47,085 bases of DNA from an uncultured Flavobacteriales bacterium (lineage in GTDB: Bacteria > Bacteroidota > Bacteroidia > Flavobacteriales_D > Crocinitomicaceae), in contig CAJAII010000028.1 in the NCBI GenBank assembly GCA_903939755.1, positions 1-47,085 on the forward strand. The letters are read 5' to 3'. Below, piece by piece: positions 1 through 8,812 of this stretch (the first letter of the stretch is position 1; every line of letters begins with the position of its first letter). Position numbers and translations under genes: made by a program. A model generated the notes under the pieces. That model was not told where the DNA came from, made no database searches, and worked only from the letters and a program-made list of their open reading frames with translations.

Positions 1-93
1 AAATTCATAAAACGAATGAAATCCCGTGATTTTATAGAAAAAATTATTAATGAACCTTCCTTGTTTTATGAAATAATGAAAAACAAACCGTGA
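1..93 (+). CDS. GIY-YIG endonuclease family protein, C-terminal fragment (gene cut by window edge)
   Basis: Reading frame 1 is open from the first base to TGA at 91-93 and encodes 30 residues, including KFIKRMKSRDFIEKIINE. This basic stretch resembles the C-terminal end of small Bacteroidota GIY-YIG (UPF0213-type) nucleases, where an 'IKKMKSRKYIEKLI' type helix closes the domain. The catalytic GIY and YIG motifs would lie upstream, outside the window, so the assignment rests on the tail alone. The gene is followed directly by the first copy of a hairpin-rich repeat. The fragment could instead be a chance open frame, although the match in composition and in the position of the stop makes that less likely. 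Confidence 0.5.
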   Translation, partial: KFIKRMKSRDFIEKIINEPSLFYEIMKNKP

Positions 94-240
94 GGGTTCA
101 GCCCCGAAGAATCGGGGCTGCCTCGAGTACCAAAAACCCGACTTAATGTTGGGTTTTTTTGTTATAAAAGCCTTGTGAATTGGCTTCCACCTTTCACGAG
201 AAAGTTAAACCCCGGAGAATTTATTCTTTGGGGTTTTTCG
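91..240 (+). repeat. Hairpin-rich repeat unit, copy 1
   Basis: First of two related units. It contains a perfect 9-bp stem CAGCCCCGA/TCGGGGCTG (99-107 and 112-120), a CCTCGAGTACC spacer, a terminator-like hairpin (132-160) and a second hairpin with stem AAACCCC/GGGGTTT (207-213 and 230-236) followed by T residues. Its last 69 bases (172-240) match 369-437 with a single mismatch. It begins at the stop codon of the GIY-YIG-like fragment. Confidence 0.85.
132..160 (+). terminator. Rho-independent terminator-like hairpin in repeat copy 1
   Basis: An imperfect stem AAAACCCgAC/GTtGGGTTTT encloses a 5-base loop and is followed by a run of T. On the other strand the hairpin also ends in T residues, so it could act in both directions: downstream of the GIY-YIG fragment on plus and of kup on minus. 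Confidence 0.6.
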
Positions 241-285
241 TTTGTTAAAATTTAGGTTGTTTTTATCTAATTATCAAACAAAAAT

Positions 286-437
286 CGTGTGGGCTCAGCC
301 CCGAAGTCTCGGGGCTGCCTCGAGTACCAAACCCTGACTTCAAGGTCAGGGTTTTTTGTTTTTAAAGACTTGTGAATTGGCTTCCACCTTTCACGAGAAA
401 GTTAAACCCCAGAGAATTTATTCTTTGGGGTTTTTCG
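286..437 (+). repeat. Hairpin-rich repeat unit, copy 2
   Basis: Second copy, with the same order of elements as copy 1: stem CAGCCCCGA/TCGGGGCTG (296-304 and 309-317), the CCTCGAGTACC spacer, a terminator-like hairpin, and a T-followed hairpin with stem AAACCCC/GGGGTTT (404-410 and 427-433). The loop of the first stem and the sequence of the middle hairpin differ from copy 1, while the pairing is kept. No coding sequence is visible between the copies (241-285), so this unit stands without a gene. Confidence 0.85.
329..357 (+). terminator. Rho-independent terminator-like hairpin in repeat copy 2
   Basis: A perfect 9-bp stem AACCCTGAC/GTCAGGGTT with a 6-base loop is followed by a T run. It differs from the equivalent hairpin in copy 1 by paired changes that keep the stem, which suggests the structure is selected. 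It lies downstream of the minus-strand kup gene and could end that transcript too. Confidence 0.6.
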
Positions 438-488
438 GTTTAAAAAAGTAGGTGGATTGGATAAAATTCCAAAAAAGACTTTTCTACC

Positions 489-2489
489 CTATCTCTTTTT
501 AGCAGTTGGATTGAGAGACATTTTTGGGCCTTGATTAGAGTAATCTTCCCAATCTTCTCGCAATTCTTGGGAGTATTGTTTTGTTACGCTAATTGGAATG
601 TGTTCTACAACAACATTGGTTTTGTCTAAACCGAAATCTTCCGCAGGTTTAAGTCCGGTGGATTTAATAAACCGGTAAATTTTAACGGATAAAATTTGGA
701 ATGGTGTTAGTAAGTTATTGGTGGCGACCCGTGAGTTTAACACGATGAATTTAAAGTCTGGCTCTGTAAATTGTCCTTTTACCGATTCAAATACACTAAG
801 ACCACTTAATTCTCCTTTTTCAACCATTTTGCGTTGAATTTGGCACATAAAATATTCGGTTCTCAACTCCTCCTTGAAACCGAGGTGAATCCCTACATAA
901 TAACAAGACTTGTCGATTACTTCATGAACTGAATAATGCATTCCCCATGGCTCGTTAAGGATGTCAAAATGAATGAACCATACTACTCCGGCCTTTCTTG
1001 GGCGCTTTTTAAACAAAGAATAGAAAATAGTAGCGTCTAATTTGTTGGGATTATCACTACGTGTAGGATACACAATGTTCGTGGCTTCATACGGAACCTT
1101 ATCATCGTTCTTAATGGCCGTTAACATGGGAATTATTTTTGTCATTGGGACATACTCCGTAATTCTTTTTCGCAAAAGGCGGGCTTTAAAGTACATGAAC
1201 AAAAGGACGAAGAATATGGAGGCAAGTACCAATGTAAACCAACCACCATGCGCTATTTTTCCAATATTAGAAAAGAGAAATATTCCTTCAACTCCTAGTA
1301 ATATAGCGAAAACAACAATAAACGCCAATTTCCTTTTTGGGTATTTTAACATTAATAGGAATCCTAATAAGATGGAGGTCATAACCATGTTAATTGTAAT
1401 CGCTAAACCATAAGTAGCCTCCATTTCGGTCGACTTTTTAAAAATAGCAATCACTAATAAACAGCCCGCCATTAAAAACCAATTTATAAAGGGAATGTAA
1501 ATTTGTCCTTGATGATCCGATGGATATTTGACTTTAAGGTTAGTCCATAAATTTAATTTAATCGCTTCATTCATTAAACTAAAAACTCCTGTAATAAGGG
1601 CCTGTGAGGCAATAATTGCCGCGGTGGTCGCGAGAACAATAGCAAATGGCAACATGCCATCTGGAACCATAGAATAAAATACCGTTTGCTTTCCCTGTAA
1701 AACAAAACCATCAGAAAGACATAATGCAGACTGGCCTAAATAGTTCAATAATAATAAAACACTAATAAATGACCAACTAATTCGAATGTTGTTTTTTCCA
1801 CAATGTCCCAAATCCGAATACAAAGCTTCGGCTCCTGTTGTACATAAGAATACCGCCCCTAACACCCAAAACCCGCCTTTTACATTTACCACTAAGTTGT
1901 AGGCATAATAAGGATTGAACGCTTTCAACACCTCCGGATTCTTCATTATGTTGATTAGCCCTAAATACCCCAAAAACAAAAACCAGATGACCATTACGGG
2001 GCCAAAGGCTTTCCCTATTGCGGATGTACCAAACTGCTGAATGGTAAAAAGTAAGATAATTATTCCCACTACAACCGGGATTACAGGGAAATCTGGAAAA
2101 ATATTTTCGATGCCTTCAACTGCCGAAGAGATCGAAATCGCAGGCGTTATAAATCCATCAGCTAATAGAGTGGAACAACCAATTAAAGCGGGAATTATCA
2201 CCCATTTTATTCGTCTAGATTTTAATAAAGCAAAGAGGGCAAAAATCCCACCTTCTCCATTGTTGTCCGCATTGAGAGCAAAATAAATGTATTTGATGGT
2301 AGCAATTAACGTAAGAGTCCAAATTACCGCTGATAGTCCGCCCATTATTAAATCTGGAGAAAAGTTTTTTCCATTTCCCGTAATAGCTTGAAAAACATAC
2401 AAAGGCGAGGTGCCTATGTCGCCAAATACAATTCCAATAGCCACTAACAAGGTCGCCGCGGTAACCCTTTTTTTCGTAGATTCGTCCAT
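489..2489 (-). CDS. kup: Kup-family potassium uptake permease
   Basis: A 666-residue inner-membrane protein of the KUP/HAK/KT family (TC 2.A.72), which imports K+ probably with protons. The family signature GDIGTSPLY lies at residues 23-31, just after the start. About twelve hydrophobic segments follow up to about residue 440, with the acidic-basic loop NADNNGEGGIFALFALLK early on as is usual. A hydrophilic C-terminal domain of about 220 residues is cytoplasmic in this family. The length is normal for Kup (about 620-680). The start is well placed because the signature falls where expected. It is the last gene of a minus-strand run, and the hairpins of the left-edge repeats lie downstream. Family membership is clear; the physiological K+ affinity cannot be read from the sequence. 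Confidence 0.95.
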   Translation of the reverse strand: MDESTKKRVTAATLLVAIGIVFGDIGTSPLYVFQAITGNGKNFSPDLIMGGLSAVIWTLTLIATIKYIYFALNADNNGEGGIFALFALLKSRRIKWVIIPALIGCSTLLADGFITPAISISSAVEGIENIFPDFPVIPVVVGIIILLFTIQQFGTSAIGKAFGPVMVIWFLFLGYLGLINIMKNPEVLKAFNPYYAYNLVVNVKGGFWVLGAVFLCTTGAEALYSDLGHCGKNNIRISWSFISVLLLLNYLGQSALCLSDGFVLQGKQTVFYSMVPDGMLPFAIVLATTAAIIASQALITGVFSLMNEAIKLNLWTNLKVKYPSDHQGQIYIPFINWFLMAGCLLVIAIFKKSTEMEATYGLAITINMVMTSILLGFLLMLKYPKRKLAFIVVFAILLGVEGIFLFSNIGKIAHGGWFTLVLASIFFVLLFMYFKARLLRKRITEYVPMTKIIPMLTAIKNDDKVPYEATNIVYPTRSDNPNKLDATIFYSLFKKRPRKAGVVWFIHFDILNEPWGMHYSVHEVIDKSCYYVGIHLGFKEELRTEYFMCQIQRKMVEKGELSGLSVFESVKGQFTEPDFKFIVLNSRVATNNLLTPFQILSVKIYRFIKSTGLKPAEDFGLDKTNVVVEHIPISVTKQYSQELREDWEDYSNQGPKMSLNPTAKKR

Positions 2490-2554
2490 AACTCGTTTTA
2501 TAGAAACAATGCCCCTAATTTATTGGGATTAAAAGTAAGTATTCTTAGTAAATA

Positions 2555-4537
2555 TTATTGCTTTAATGAAGTAAGAAAGTTATCAGTAACTGGATATCCT
2601 TGCGTTTTTGCTTTTTCGGCGTAAAAAAGAGCCTTGGCGCGGTCGTTAATAAGACTGTAAGCCACCGATAAATTGTAGTTCGTAAAAGAATAAGTAGGAT
2701 TGATAGCAACTGATTTTAATAGCTCCTTGATGCCTTCGGGATATTTTTTTTGATTGATCAACGCCGTGCCACGATAAAAATACCCTTCATATCCTGATGG
2801 CGACAATTTAATTAATGCTTCTGACTGCTTAATTGTTTCTTCAAATTGATTATTATTTAGTAGTTCCGAAGCCAAATTGCTCATGATTTGGATATTATTT
2901 GGCAATAATTGGGAAGCCTTACGAAAGTCGGCTATCGATGCCTTTCGGTTACCCATTTTTGAGTACGTTATTCCTCTATTTAAATAGGTTTCATAGTTGG
3001 AGTTATTTCGCTCAATCGCTAACCCATACATCTCCATTGCTTTATCAAACTTCGCTTCTAAAGCATACATATTAGCCATATTACTATAAATCAATGGTTC
3101 TTTAACCCTTGCCATCACCAAGGTGTTATAATCATTGAACGCTAATTTCATTTGATTGTGCTCCCGGTAATAGTTACCTCTATTCTTATAGGCTACCTCC
3201 ACCCCATTTTTTATAATTTTTACTTTATTTCCTTGCTGGTCAATAACAAATGGATACTTAGAAATAACGTCCGACCAAAGTGTTTCGGAGTTGGTCCAAA
3301 TAGGTACCCTATCGTAACATTGTTTGGCTAAAAAACAAGTGAATATGCCTAAAACAGTATACGAAATGACCTTATACTTCAAATGTACTTTAAGGTGTGC
3401 CAATGCACTCAAAATTAAAAAGAAAGCACCAATGTATGGAATATAGGTGTAGCGATCAGCCATAATTGCGGAGCCAACAGAAATAAACTGCAATACCAAA
3501 GCCACCATAATTAAAAAGAAGCCCATCCCGAAAACAACGGGTTTTAAGAGAGGTGATTTTTTTCGCCACAAAATAATAGCGGGAGCTAAAACAAGGACGG
3601 AAACAAGTAGGGGAGCCATGTAAAAGATTACAGGCAATTCATTCTCAGGACCAAGCGCCGGGTAAGGATAAAAGGCAGACAAATCAACCGGCACAAACAA
3701 TTTAACCCAATACATCATAAAGCCATAGCTCGCAAACATAACTTGCTGAACAATGGTAAAAACACCCTCTTTTGCAATCGCACCTTGTCCTTGAATTTTC
3801 CAAGCCAATACACCAATAAAAAGAGCCACTAGAAAAAAGGGCACTTTTTCAATAATGCTTCGAAAATTAAACTTTCTATCATTATAATAATCTAGAAGAA
3901 GTAAGATAATTGGTAAGGGCACCGCCATTGCTTTGCTTAAACATGATGCAATAAATAATATAAACACAAAGAAAAGAATCCATACTTTTTTCGCAGTGAT
4001 ATAGTATTGATAAGAAAGCAGAGACAATAAAAAAAAGAAGGTATATAAAACGTCTTTTCGTTCAGAAATCCAGGCGACACTTTCTACATGCATGGGGTGA
4101 ATCCCGAACCAAATAGCGGTAAAAAATGCGATAAACAAGTTCTTTTTCGATAAAAAATAGATGAAAAAAAACACCAATAAAGCATTTAAAATGTGGAGCA
4201 CCAAATTCCACTGCATATACGGGGAAATATCTAGCTCTGCTTTGCTATAATTATATGCCAACGTCAGCATTGTTAATGGGTGATAATTTAACATCACTTG
4301 AGTGGATGTATTAAAAAGCGAATCTACTTTTTCGGAATCAAAGGATTGAATCAATGATTGATTCGTTACATAGCCTGGGTCATCCCAATTTGTAAATTCT
4401 TTTTCGTCAGAAAATGAAGGGGAATAACAACACAATATAGTAATAATGATAACAAGTAAAGGAATCCAAATTCCCTTTTTTGAAGGTGAATTCCTTTCCT
4501 GTAAGGGGACGCTTTTTTTTGATGTTTTTTTATTCAT
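2555..4537 (-). CDS. TMTC-like polytopic membrane protein with C-terminal TPR repeats (probable GT-C glycosyltransferase)
   Basis: A 660-residue protein. A short basic N-terminus precedes about ten hydrophobic segments (roughly residues 22-410), followed by about 200 hydrophilic residues with the TPR pattern (for example AFNDYNTLV, AMEMYGLAIERN, YLNRGITYSKMG, ASIADFRKASQLLPNN). The first luminal/periplasmic loop has W-DD-PGY (DD at 52-53), and HPMHVESVAW-SER-KD lies at 147-162. Both are hallmarks of the TMTC/DUF1736 group, whose eukaryotic members are O-mannosyltransferases. By analogy it may transfer sugar from a lipid carrier to periplasmic protein, with the TPR part binding the acceptor; substrate and activity are inference. 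It lies between ctp and kup, with 26 bp to ctp. Confidence 0.8.
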   Translation of the reverse strand: MNKKTSKKSVPLQERNSPSKKGIWIPLLVIIITILCCYSPSFSDEKEFTNWDDPGYVTNQSLIQSFDSEKVDSLFNTSTQVMLNYHPLTMLTLAYNYSKAELDISPYMQWNLVLHILNALLVFFFIYFLSKKNLFIAFFTAIWFGIHPMHVESVAWISERKDVLYTFFFLLSLLSYQYYITAKKVWILFFVFILFIASCLSKAMAVPLPIILLLLDYYNDRKFNFRSIIEKVPFFLVALFIGVLAWKIQGQGAIAKEGVFTIVQQVMFASYGFMMYWVKLFVPVDLSAFYPYPALGPENELPVIFYMAPLLVSVLVLAPAIILWRKKSPLLKPVVFGMGFFLIMVALVLQFISVGSAIMADRYTYIPYIGAFFLILSALAHLKVHLKYKVISYTVLGIFTCFLAKQCYDRVPIWTNSETLWSDVISKYPFVIDQQGNKVKIIKNGVEVAYKNRGNYYREHNQMKLAFNDYNTLVMARVKEPLIYSNMANMYALEAKFDKAMEMYGLAIERNNSNYETYLNRGITYSKMGNRKASIADFRKASQLLPNNIQIMSNLASELLNNNQFEETIKQSEALIKLSPSGYEGYFYRGTALINQKKYPEGIKELLKSVAINPTYSFTNYNLSVAYSLINDRAKALFYAEKAKTQGYPVTDNFLTSLKQ

Positions 4538-4563
4538 CTGACTTGCTAATTATGAACTGATTC

Positions 4564-6159
4564 TCATTTCATTTTACGTAACTGTTCCATTGCTCTCCTC
4601 AACTCATTATCCTTAGTGTTCGTTACACGATAATATCCTTCCTCGGCCCATAACTGCCTAGCTATTTCCGCTTTTAAATTATTCACTATAAACCCTTTGC
4701 TTCGTTTGAAATCTTTCGCCTCGGCTTTTACATTAAACGTTTTGTTCGCATAATTAACAAACCCTTGAAGCGTGGCGTCGTTTATTACGAATTGCTCACA
4801 AAAGGCTTGAGGACTTGCCCAATTATTTCTTTTCTTGGCCACAAAATCAAATGCAAACGATTGAAAAGCGCCGCTAAGTAATAGCTCTGTTAAATAATAA
4901 CTACTTTCCGTTGTGTCGTATGGCACAAAAATATCTGGTGTAATTCCCCCACCGCCATAAACCGTTCGGCCACCTTTGGTTTTAAACTTCAAGGAATCAA
5001 CATAAAGGGAGCTGTCTAAATGATATAGTTCTCCTCTTTCAATTCTAGATTCGTCTTTCAAATAGGCTTCATAATTTCCATTGTATGGTTTTTGAATGCA
5101 CCTTCCGGACGGCGTATAATAGCGGGCAATGGTAATCCGCACATTACTGCCATCCCTAAGGGGGCTATCTTCTTGGACAAGTCCCTTTCCAAACGTTCTT
5201 CTTCCAACAATTATCGCTCGGTCATTATCTTGCAATGCCCCAGCCAATATTTCACTTGCAGAGGCGGAATAAGCATTTACTAAAACAACAGCTGAAATGT
5301 TTTCTAATATTCCCCCAGAAGTGGCGTAATACGTTTTTTCCTTTTCCTTCCTACCTTTCGTTTTTAGCATAACGAGGCCTTTAGACAAAAACTCATCCGC
5401 GATCATCGTTGATGATTGAAGCACGCCACCTCCGTTATTCCGTAAATCTAAAACCAACTTTTTCATTCCATAACCTTTTAATTTTAATGCGGCTTCGTGA
5501 AATTCATCTGCTGTTGGAATTGAAAACTGATCGATTCCAATGTAGCCCGTTTCTTTGTCTAACATGTAAATCCCATATACCGTTTTTAGTGGTATTTCTC
5601 CCCTTACTATCGTAAACGGTAAGGCTTGTTTGTTTCTCAAAATAGTAACAAGAACCGATGTCCCCTCCTTGCCTTTGAGGTTGGCCAGCACTTTATCATT
5701 TGTAATGGATTTACCCGTAAAAGGCATTTTGTTTATTTTTATTATTTTATCTCCCGCTTTTATCCCAACAGATTGAGAGGGAGAGCCATCAACAACATTC
5801 GTAATACACACCGTGTCTCTAATAATCTGAAAACGAATCCCTACACCACCAAATTTCCCATCTATAGACTCAGACACCGACTCCATTTCCTTCTTCGAAA
5901 TATAATTGCTATGAGGATCTAGTTTGTGAAGCATTCCTGAAATTGTTTCCTCAAAAATTTTATCCTTATCTATTTTATCTACATAACGGGCATCTAGCAA
6001 TTGAAGGATGTCGCTTATTTTTTGAACCTGTTCATTATTTATGTTGAGGTTCTGGCCATTATTCCCGTTTAATTTGCTGCCTAAAAGAAGGCCAAAGATA
6101 AGCGTGCAGGCAAACAATATTGGTAATAAATACCGCTGATTTTCTTGGTTAAATTTCAT
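4564..6159 (-). CDS. Carboxy-terminal processing protease (S41 family, PDZ domain)
   Basis: A 531-residue periplasmic, membrane-anchored serine protease of the CtpA/Prc type. A hydrophobic anchor covers residues 11-28, a PDZ domain about 95-175, and the S41 catalytic core about 195-360. Nucleophile Ser300 in NAYSASASEI and general base Lys325 in RTFGKGLVQ are 25 residues apart, the spacing of Ser430/Lys455 in E. coli Prc; Gln329 matches the third conserved residue. The 170-residue C-terminal part is variable in the family. These enzymes trim or degrade envelope proteins. Its start overlaps the end of the dCMP-deaminase-type gene by 11 bp, which points to one transcript. Substrates are unknown. 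Confidence 0.92.
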   Translation of the reverse strand: MKFNQENQRYLLPILFACTLIFGLLLGSKLNGNNGQNLNINNEQVQKISDILQLLDARYVDKIDKDKIFEETISGMLHKLDPHSNYISKKEMESVSESIDGKFGGVGIRFQIIRDTVCITNVVDGSPSQSVGIKAGDKIIKINKMPFTGKSITNDKVLANLKGKEGTSVLVTILRNKQALPFTIVRGEIPLKTVYGIYMLDKETGYIGIDQFSIPTADEFHEAALKLKGYGMKKLVLDLRNNGGGVLQSSTMIADEFLSKGLVMLKTKGRKEKEKTYYATSGGILENISAVVLVNAYSASASEILAGALQDNDRAIIVGRRTFGKGLVQEDSPLRDGSNVRITIARYYTPSGRCIQKPYNGNYEAYLKDESRIERGELYHLDSSLYVDSLKFKTKGGRTVYGGGGITPDIFVPYDTTESSYYLTELLLSGAFQSFAFDFVAKKRNNWASPQAFCEQFVINDATLQGFVNYANKTFNVKAEAKDFKRSKGFIVNNLKAEIARQLWAEEGYYRVTNTKDNELRRAMEQLRKMK

Positions 6160-6589
6160 CTATATTTTCTATTTGTAACGTTTCTACTCCGGCACTATTT
6201 AAGAAATCCAATCCTGCGGGATCTTTATATTTTTCGATAAACACTACTCTAACAATTCCTGCTTGCAGCACCATTTTACTACAATCCTTGCAGGGAGAGT
6301 GTGTTAAGTAAAGTGTGGCGCCGGCGCAATTATTAGTTGATTTCGCCACTTTTAATATCGCATTTGCTTCCGCATGAAGCACATACCAAAGGGTTTCTCC
6401 ATTTGTGGCTTCGCAAAAATTATCAAATCCACTGGGTGTGCCGTTAAAACCATCTGATATTATGACCCCGCCCTTCACTATAATGGCACCTACTTTTTTC
6501 CGTTCACAATACGACAACAACGCCCAATTTTGAGCTAAACGTAAATAAGCTCGGTCGTATCGTGATGTTTTTGTTTCTTTCAAAATCAT
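6149..6589 (-). CDS. dCMP deaminase family protein (ComEB-like)
   Basis: A 146-residue zinc-dependent deaminase of the cytidine/deoxycytidylate family. The zinc and catalytic signature is complete: HAE at 72-74 (His ligand, Glu proton shuttle) and PCKDC at 99-103 (two Cys ligands). The length and the N-terminal YDRAYLRLAQNWALLSYCERKKVGAII pattern fit dCMP deaminases, which make dUMP for thymidylate synthesis. A role in dTTP supply fits the nearby ribonucleotide reductase genes, although these are on the other strand. ComEB is the B. subtilis name for such a protein encoded in a competence operon; no competence role is claimed here. It is followed with overlap by the ctp gene. Confidence 0.9.
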   Translation of the reverse strand: MILKETKTSRYDRAYLRLAQNWALLSYCERKKVGAIIVKGGVIISDGFNGTPSGFDNFCEATNGETLWYVLHAEANAILKVAKSTNNCAGATLYLTHSPCKDCSKMVLQAGIVRVVFIEKYKDPAGLDFLNSAGVETLQIENIDEI

Positions 6590-6593
6590 TAAA

Positions 6594-6601
6594 CAAAGTT
6601 A
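6594..6601 (-). promoter_or_regulatory. Possible -7 promoter element before the dCMP deaminase gene
   Basis: On the minus strand the sequence is TAACTTTG, an exact match to the TAnnTTTG element of Bacteroidota sigma-A promoters. It ends only 4 bp before the ATG, so a transcript from it would be almost leaderless. No clear -33 TTG is seen at the right distance, so the call is weak. Confidence 0.25.
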
Positions 6602-6626
6602 CAGTATTTTGTTTGTTACTTTTTAT

Positions 6627-7664
6627 TTACACAGCGCTTTGATACCTGATTAAGTTATAATCCTTTGGTATAGGCGTATTATCTAATAAGTATTCCACCA
6701 TTTCCTGGGCCATTTTTGGCGCTAGCAAATACCCTTTTGCACCAAGTCCATTAAAAATATGAACGTTTTTATAGGTAGCGTGGCTGCCCAATACGGGCCG
6801 TCTATCCATGGTTGTTGGCCGGATCCCAACGGGTTGAGAAATTATTTCCGGAGGTGTTTTTGTGATGTGGTGCAGGTGATCTAACAGCGTGTTTCTTGCT
6901 TCTTGAGTTGGATTTAAGGTGCTGTTCTCCCATTCATAGGTAGCGCCAATTCTAAATGTTTTATTTCCCATTGGAAACACAAAACATTTTAAGTGTAACG
7001 ATGCCGTTTCAGGTAATTCATGGTGTTTAATTACCAAGGTTTGCCCTTTTGTTGGTTTTACTTGACAATCCTCAAAATAAGGTGTTTCAGAAACCCGGTA
7101 ACCACAACAGAATACGATGTGATCATACTTTATTCCCCGATAGGTTGATTCCAATGCAGAAAAGAAGTTGTCATCAAATGTTTCCTTTATTAATATTCCC
7201 CGCTTTTCAAAATGCCTTTGGTTTTCAATGTAAAACTTCTCCGCATGAACAAAGTATCCGCTGCGGACAATTCCGAAGTTCTGTTCCTTGTTAACAGATT
7301 CAATGTTTACCAGGTGATTTTGATAAGCCGGGAGCAGCTGTTTTTTTTGCCACTCTTCTTTTTCATTTACAGAGGGAAAAATTCGTTTTATTAAAAGGGG
7401 CTCAGCAAAAGACGTGTTTAGTTGTTTTTCCAATGATTTATAAAAGTCCCAACTGTAAGTTAGAAATTCGGTCGCTCTCCAAGAAAGGGTCGTTCGGCGG
7501 AAAACAATTGGGTTAACCATCCCCGCGGCAATTTTTGTGGAAGCGTTGAGTCCATCATCAATAAGGGTTACCTGCTGATTTCTTTGAAGCAAAAGATGGC
7601 TAAGCGTAATGCCGGCTAATCCACCTCCAACAATCAAGAACTTCTTTTTTTCTTCTACTTTCAT
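6627..7664 (-). CDS. FAD-dependent oxidoreductase (DAO family)
   Basis: A 345-residue flavoprotein of the D-amino-acid oxidase/glycine oxidase superfamily. The N-terminal Rossmann motif GGGLAG (13-18) is followed by the acidic end of strand beta-2 in TLIDDG. The C-terminal FAD-binding segment FNGLGAKGYLLAP is typical of the family. The substrate cannot be told: relatives oxidise amino acids, glycine or modified tRNA side chains (the C-terminal half of MnmC). Its start overlaps the end of the ComF-type gene by 4 bp (ATGA), so the two are probably translationally coupled. No N-terminal signal is seen, so it should be cytoplasmic. Confidence 0.85.
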   Translation of the reverse strand: MKVEEKKKFLIVGGGLAGITLSHLLLQRNQQVTLIDDGLNASTKIAAGMVNPIVFRRTTLSWRATEFLTYSWDFYKSLEKQLNTSFAEPLLIKRIFPSVNEKEEWQKKQLLPAYQNHLVNIESVNKEQNFGIVRSGYFVHAEKFYIENQRHFEKRGILIKETFDDNFFSALESTYRGIKYDHIVFCCGYRVSETPYFEDCQVKPTKGQTLVIKHHELPETASLHLKCFVFPMGNKTFRIGATYEWENSTLNPTQEARNTLLDHLHHITKTPPEIISQPVGIRPTTMDRRPVLGSHATYKNVHIFNGLGAKGYLLAPKMAQEMVEYLLDNTPIPKDYNLIRYQSAV

Positions 7665-8431
7665 TTCTTTGCCATTGCCAAGGCAAAAATACTTATTTCA
7701 ATGTTGGGGTTCGACTTCTTTATTTCTTTTATTAATACCTCTAATGTGGCTCCAGTCGTAATTACATCATCAACGATGGCAATGTGCTGATAACCTTTAT
7801 TCGATGCAACTCGGCCAAATCCACCATTTACATTTAACCATCTTTCTGTATTTGATTTTTTTGTTTGACTTTGTGTGTGGTTCATTTTCGATATGAAATG
7901 GTTGTCAATAGGAATGGTTGTCAAATTTGAAATTCCCTTAGCAATCTTTTCACTTTGATTATATCCCCTATTAAATGTCTTCCTATGATGAGTTGGAACA
8001 GGAATAAGGGCGTCTATCGTTTTCATTGAATAGGCCCCCATGATGACACGCGCCATCTTTTCCCCCATTTCGACTCCAAGATCGCCTTTATGGCCGTATT
8101 TTATTTCGTGGAGAATTGTTTGTGAAACGGAACCCTTTTTAAAGTAAAACAAGGCAAAAGTTTGGTTGACTTTCACCCTCCCCCAAAACAACTTGTCGAG
8201 GGATGAAGGGGTACTTTGTAATTCGAAAAAAGTGGCTTGTATTTCTAAGTCACAGCACCAACAGATATACCTTTCGTCGCTCAATAATTCTTTTTTACAA
8301 TGGCAGCATAAAGGAGGGAAAATTAGATGAAATAATGCATTGAAATAACTTAATATACGCTTATTCCTTTTACTGTCATTGGTTTTCTTGAATACGAACA
8401 TCGCCTTGTTCAAAACCGACGAGAAAAACAC
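7661..8431 (-). CDS. ComF/GntX-family phosphoribosyltransferase-like protein
   Basis: A cytoplasmic protein of up to 256 residues. An N-terminal zinc-finger-like part has Cys at 42, 43, 45, 57, 59 and 60 (LCCHC ... CWCC). A type I phosphoribosyltransferase fold ends in the PRPP-binding loop IVDDVITTGAT. RGYNQSEKIAKGI is a family hallmark. ComFC relatives take part in DNA uptake in naturally competent bacteria, but many bacteria keep this gene with no known competence. The start is uncertain: Met11 (first base 8401) gives a length closer to the family's usual 220-245. It overlaps the FAD oxidoreductase gene by 4 bp. Confidence 0.88.
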   Translation of the reverse strand: MFFSSVLNKAMFVFKKTNDSKRNKRILSYFNALFHLIFPPLCCHCKKELLSDERYICWCCDLEIQATFFELQSTPSSLDKLFWGRVKVNQTFALFYFKKGSVSQTILHEIKYGHKGDLGVEMGEKMARVIMGAYSMKTIDALIPVPTHHRKTFNRGYNQSEKIAKGISNLTTIPIDNHFISKMNHTQSQTKKSNTERWLNVNGGFGRVASNKGYQHIAIVDDVITTGATLEVLIKEIKKSNPNIEISIFALAMAKK

Positions 8432-8812
8432 AGAAAAAAAATCAATTTCTTTATACTTTTATAGCATAATGATTCTTCTTAAGAATTATTATTATTTAAA
8501 GCTTAAAAAGTTATTAAAAAACCCAAAATAAAAGTGTGAATATCTTTATTTCGTTGTTTAAAAATTCGCAAGGTTAATGTACCAAAGGGTGTCGAGTTAA
8601 CTTGTTAATAATACAACCAAAATGTTCATTTCTTTAATTGGTTTTAATAATAAAAATAATAAAATTTGTAGGCCTCAAAGTTTAAAGGACATTTACAAGA
8701 TTAAGCGTAAATGAAATCAAAAACGAGAGGATACAAAACCCTTTTGTGAATTATACATCCCCAAAGTGCTTAGCACCATGGGAAATTATTTTAGTTGTTT
8801 TTAAATGCCATT
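8432..8812. other. Intergenic region between divergent comF-type gene and nrdB
   Basis: About 380 bp, very AT-rich, with no credible gene. I found no full TAnnTTTG element on either strand and no clear pair of NrdR boxes. Just before nrdB are two back-to-back minimal reading frames on the plus strand: an 8-codon one at 8778-8804 and a 3-codon one at 8805-8816. The second stop overlaps the nrdB ATG. A small GTGC/GCAC hairpin lies at 8766-8776. Confidence 0.6.

Noticed and set aside
85..130. Stem-loop with TACCA-like end that could suggest a tRNA
   Set aside because: It is a single 9-bp hairpin without the D, anticodon or T arms; a tRNA does not fold.
1042..1413. 123-codon plus-strand frame inside kup
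   Set aside because: Antisense shadow of a clearly recognised transporter gene, with no family motif of its own.
8795..8812. TTG start giving nrdB six more residues
   Set aside because: The ATG at 8813 gives the usual N-terminus of the family, and the extra residues have no support.
8432..8812. Search for NrdR boxes upstream of nrdB
   Set aside because: No pair of sites resembling the NrdR consensus at helical spacing was found by eye.
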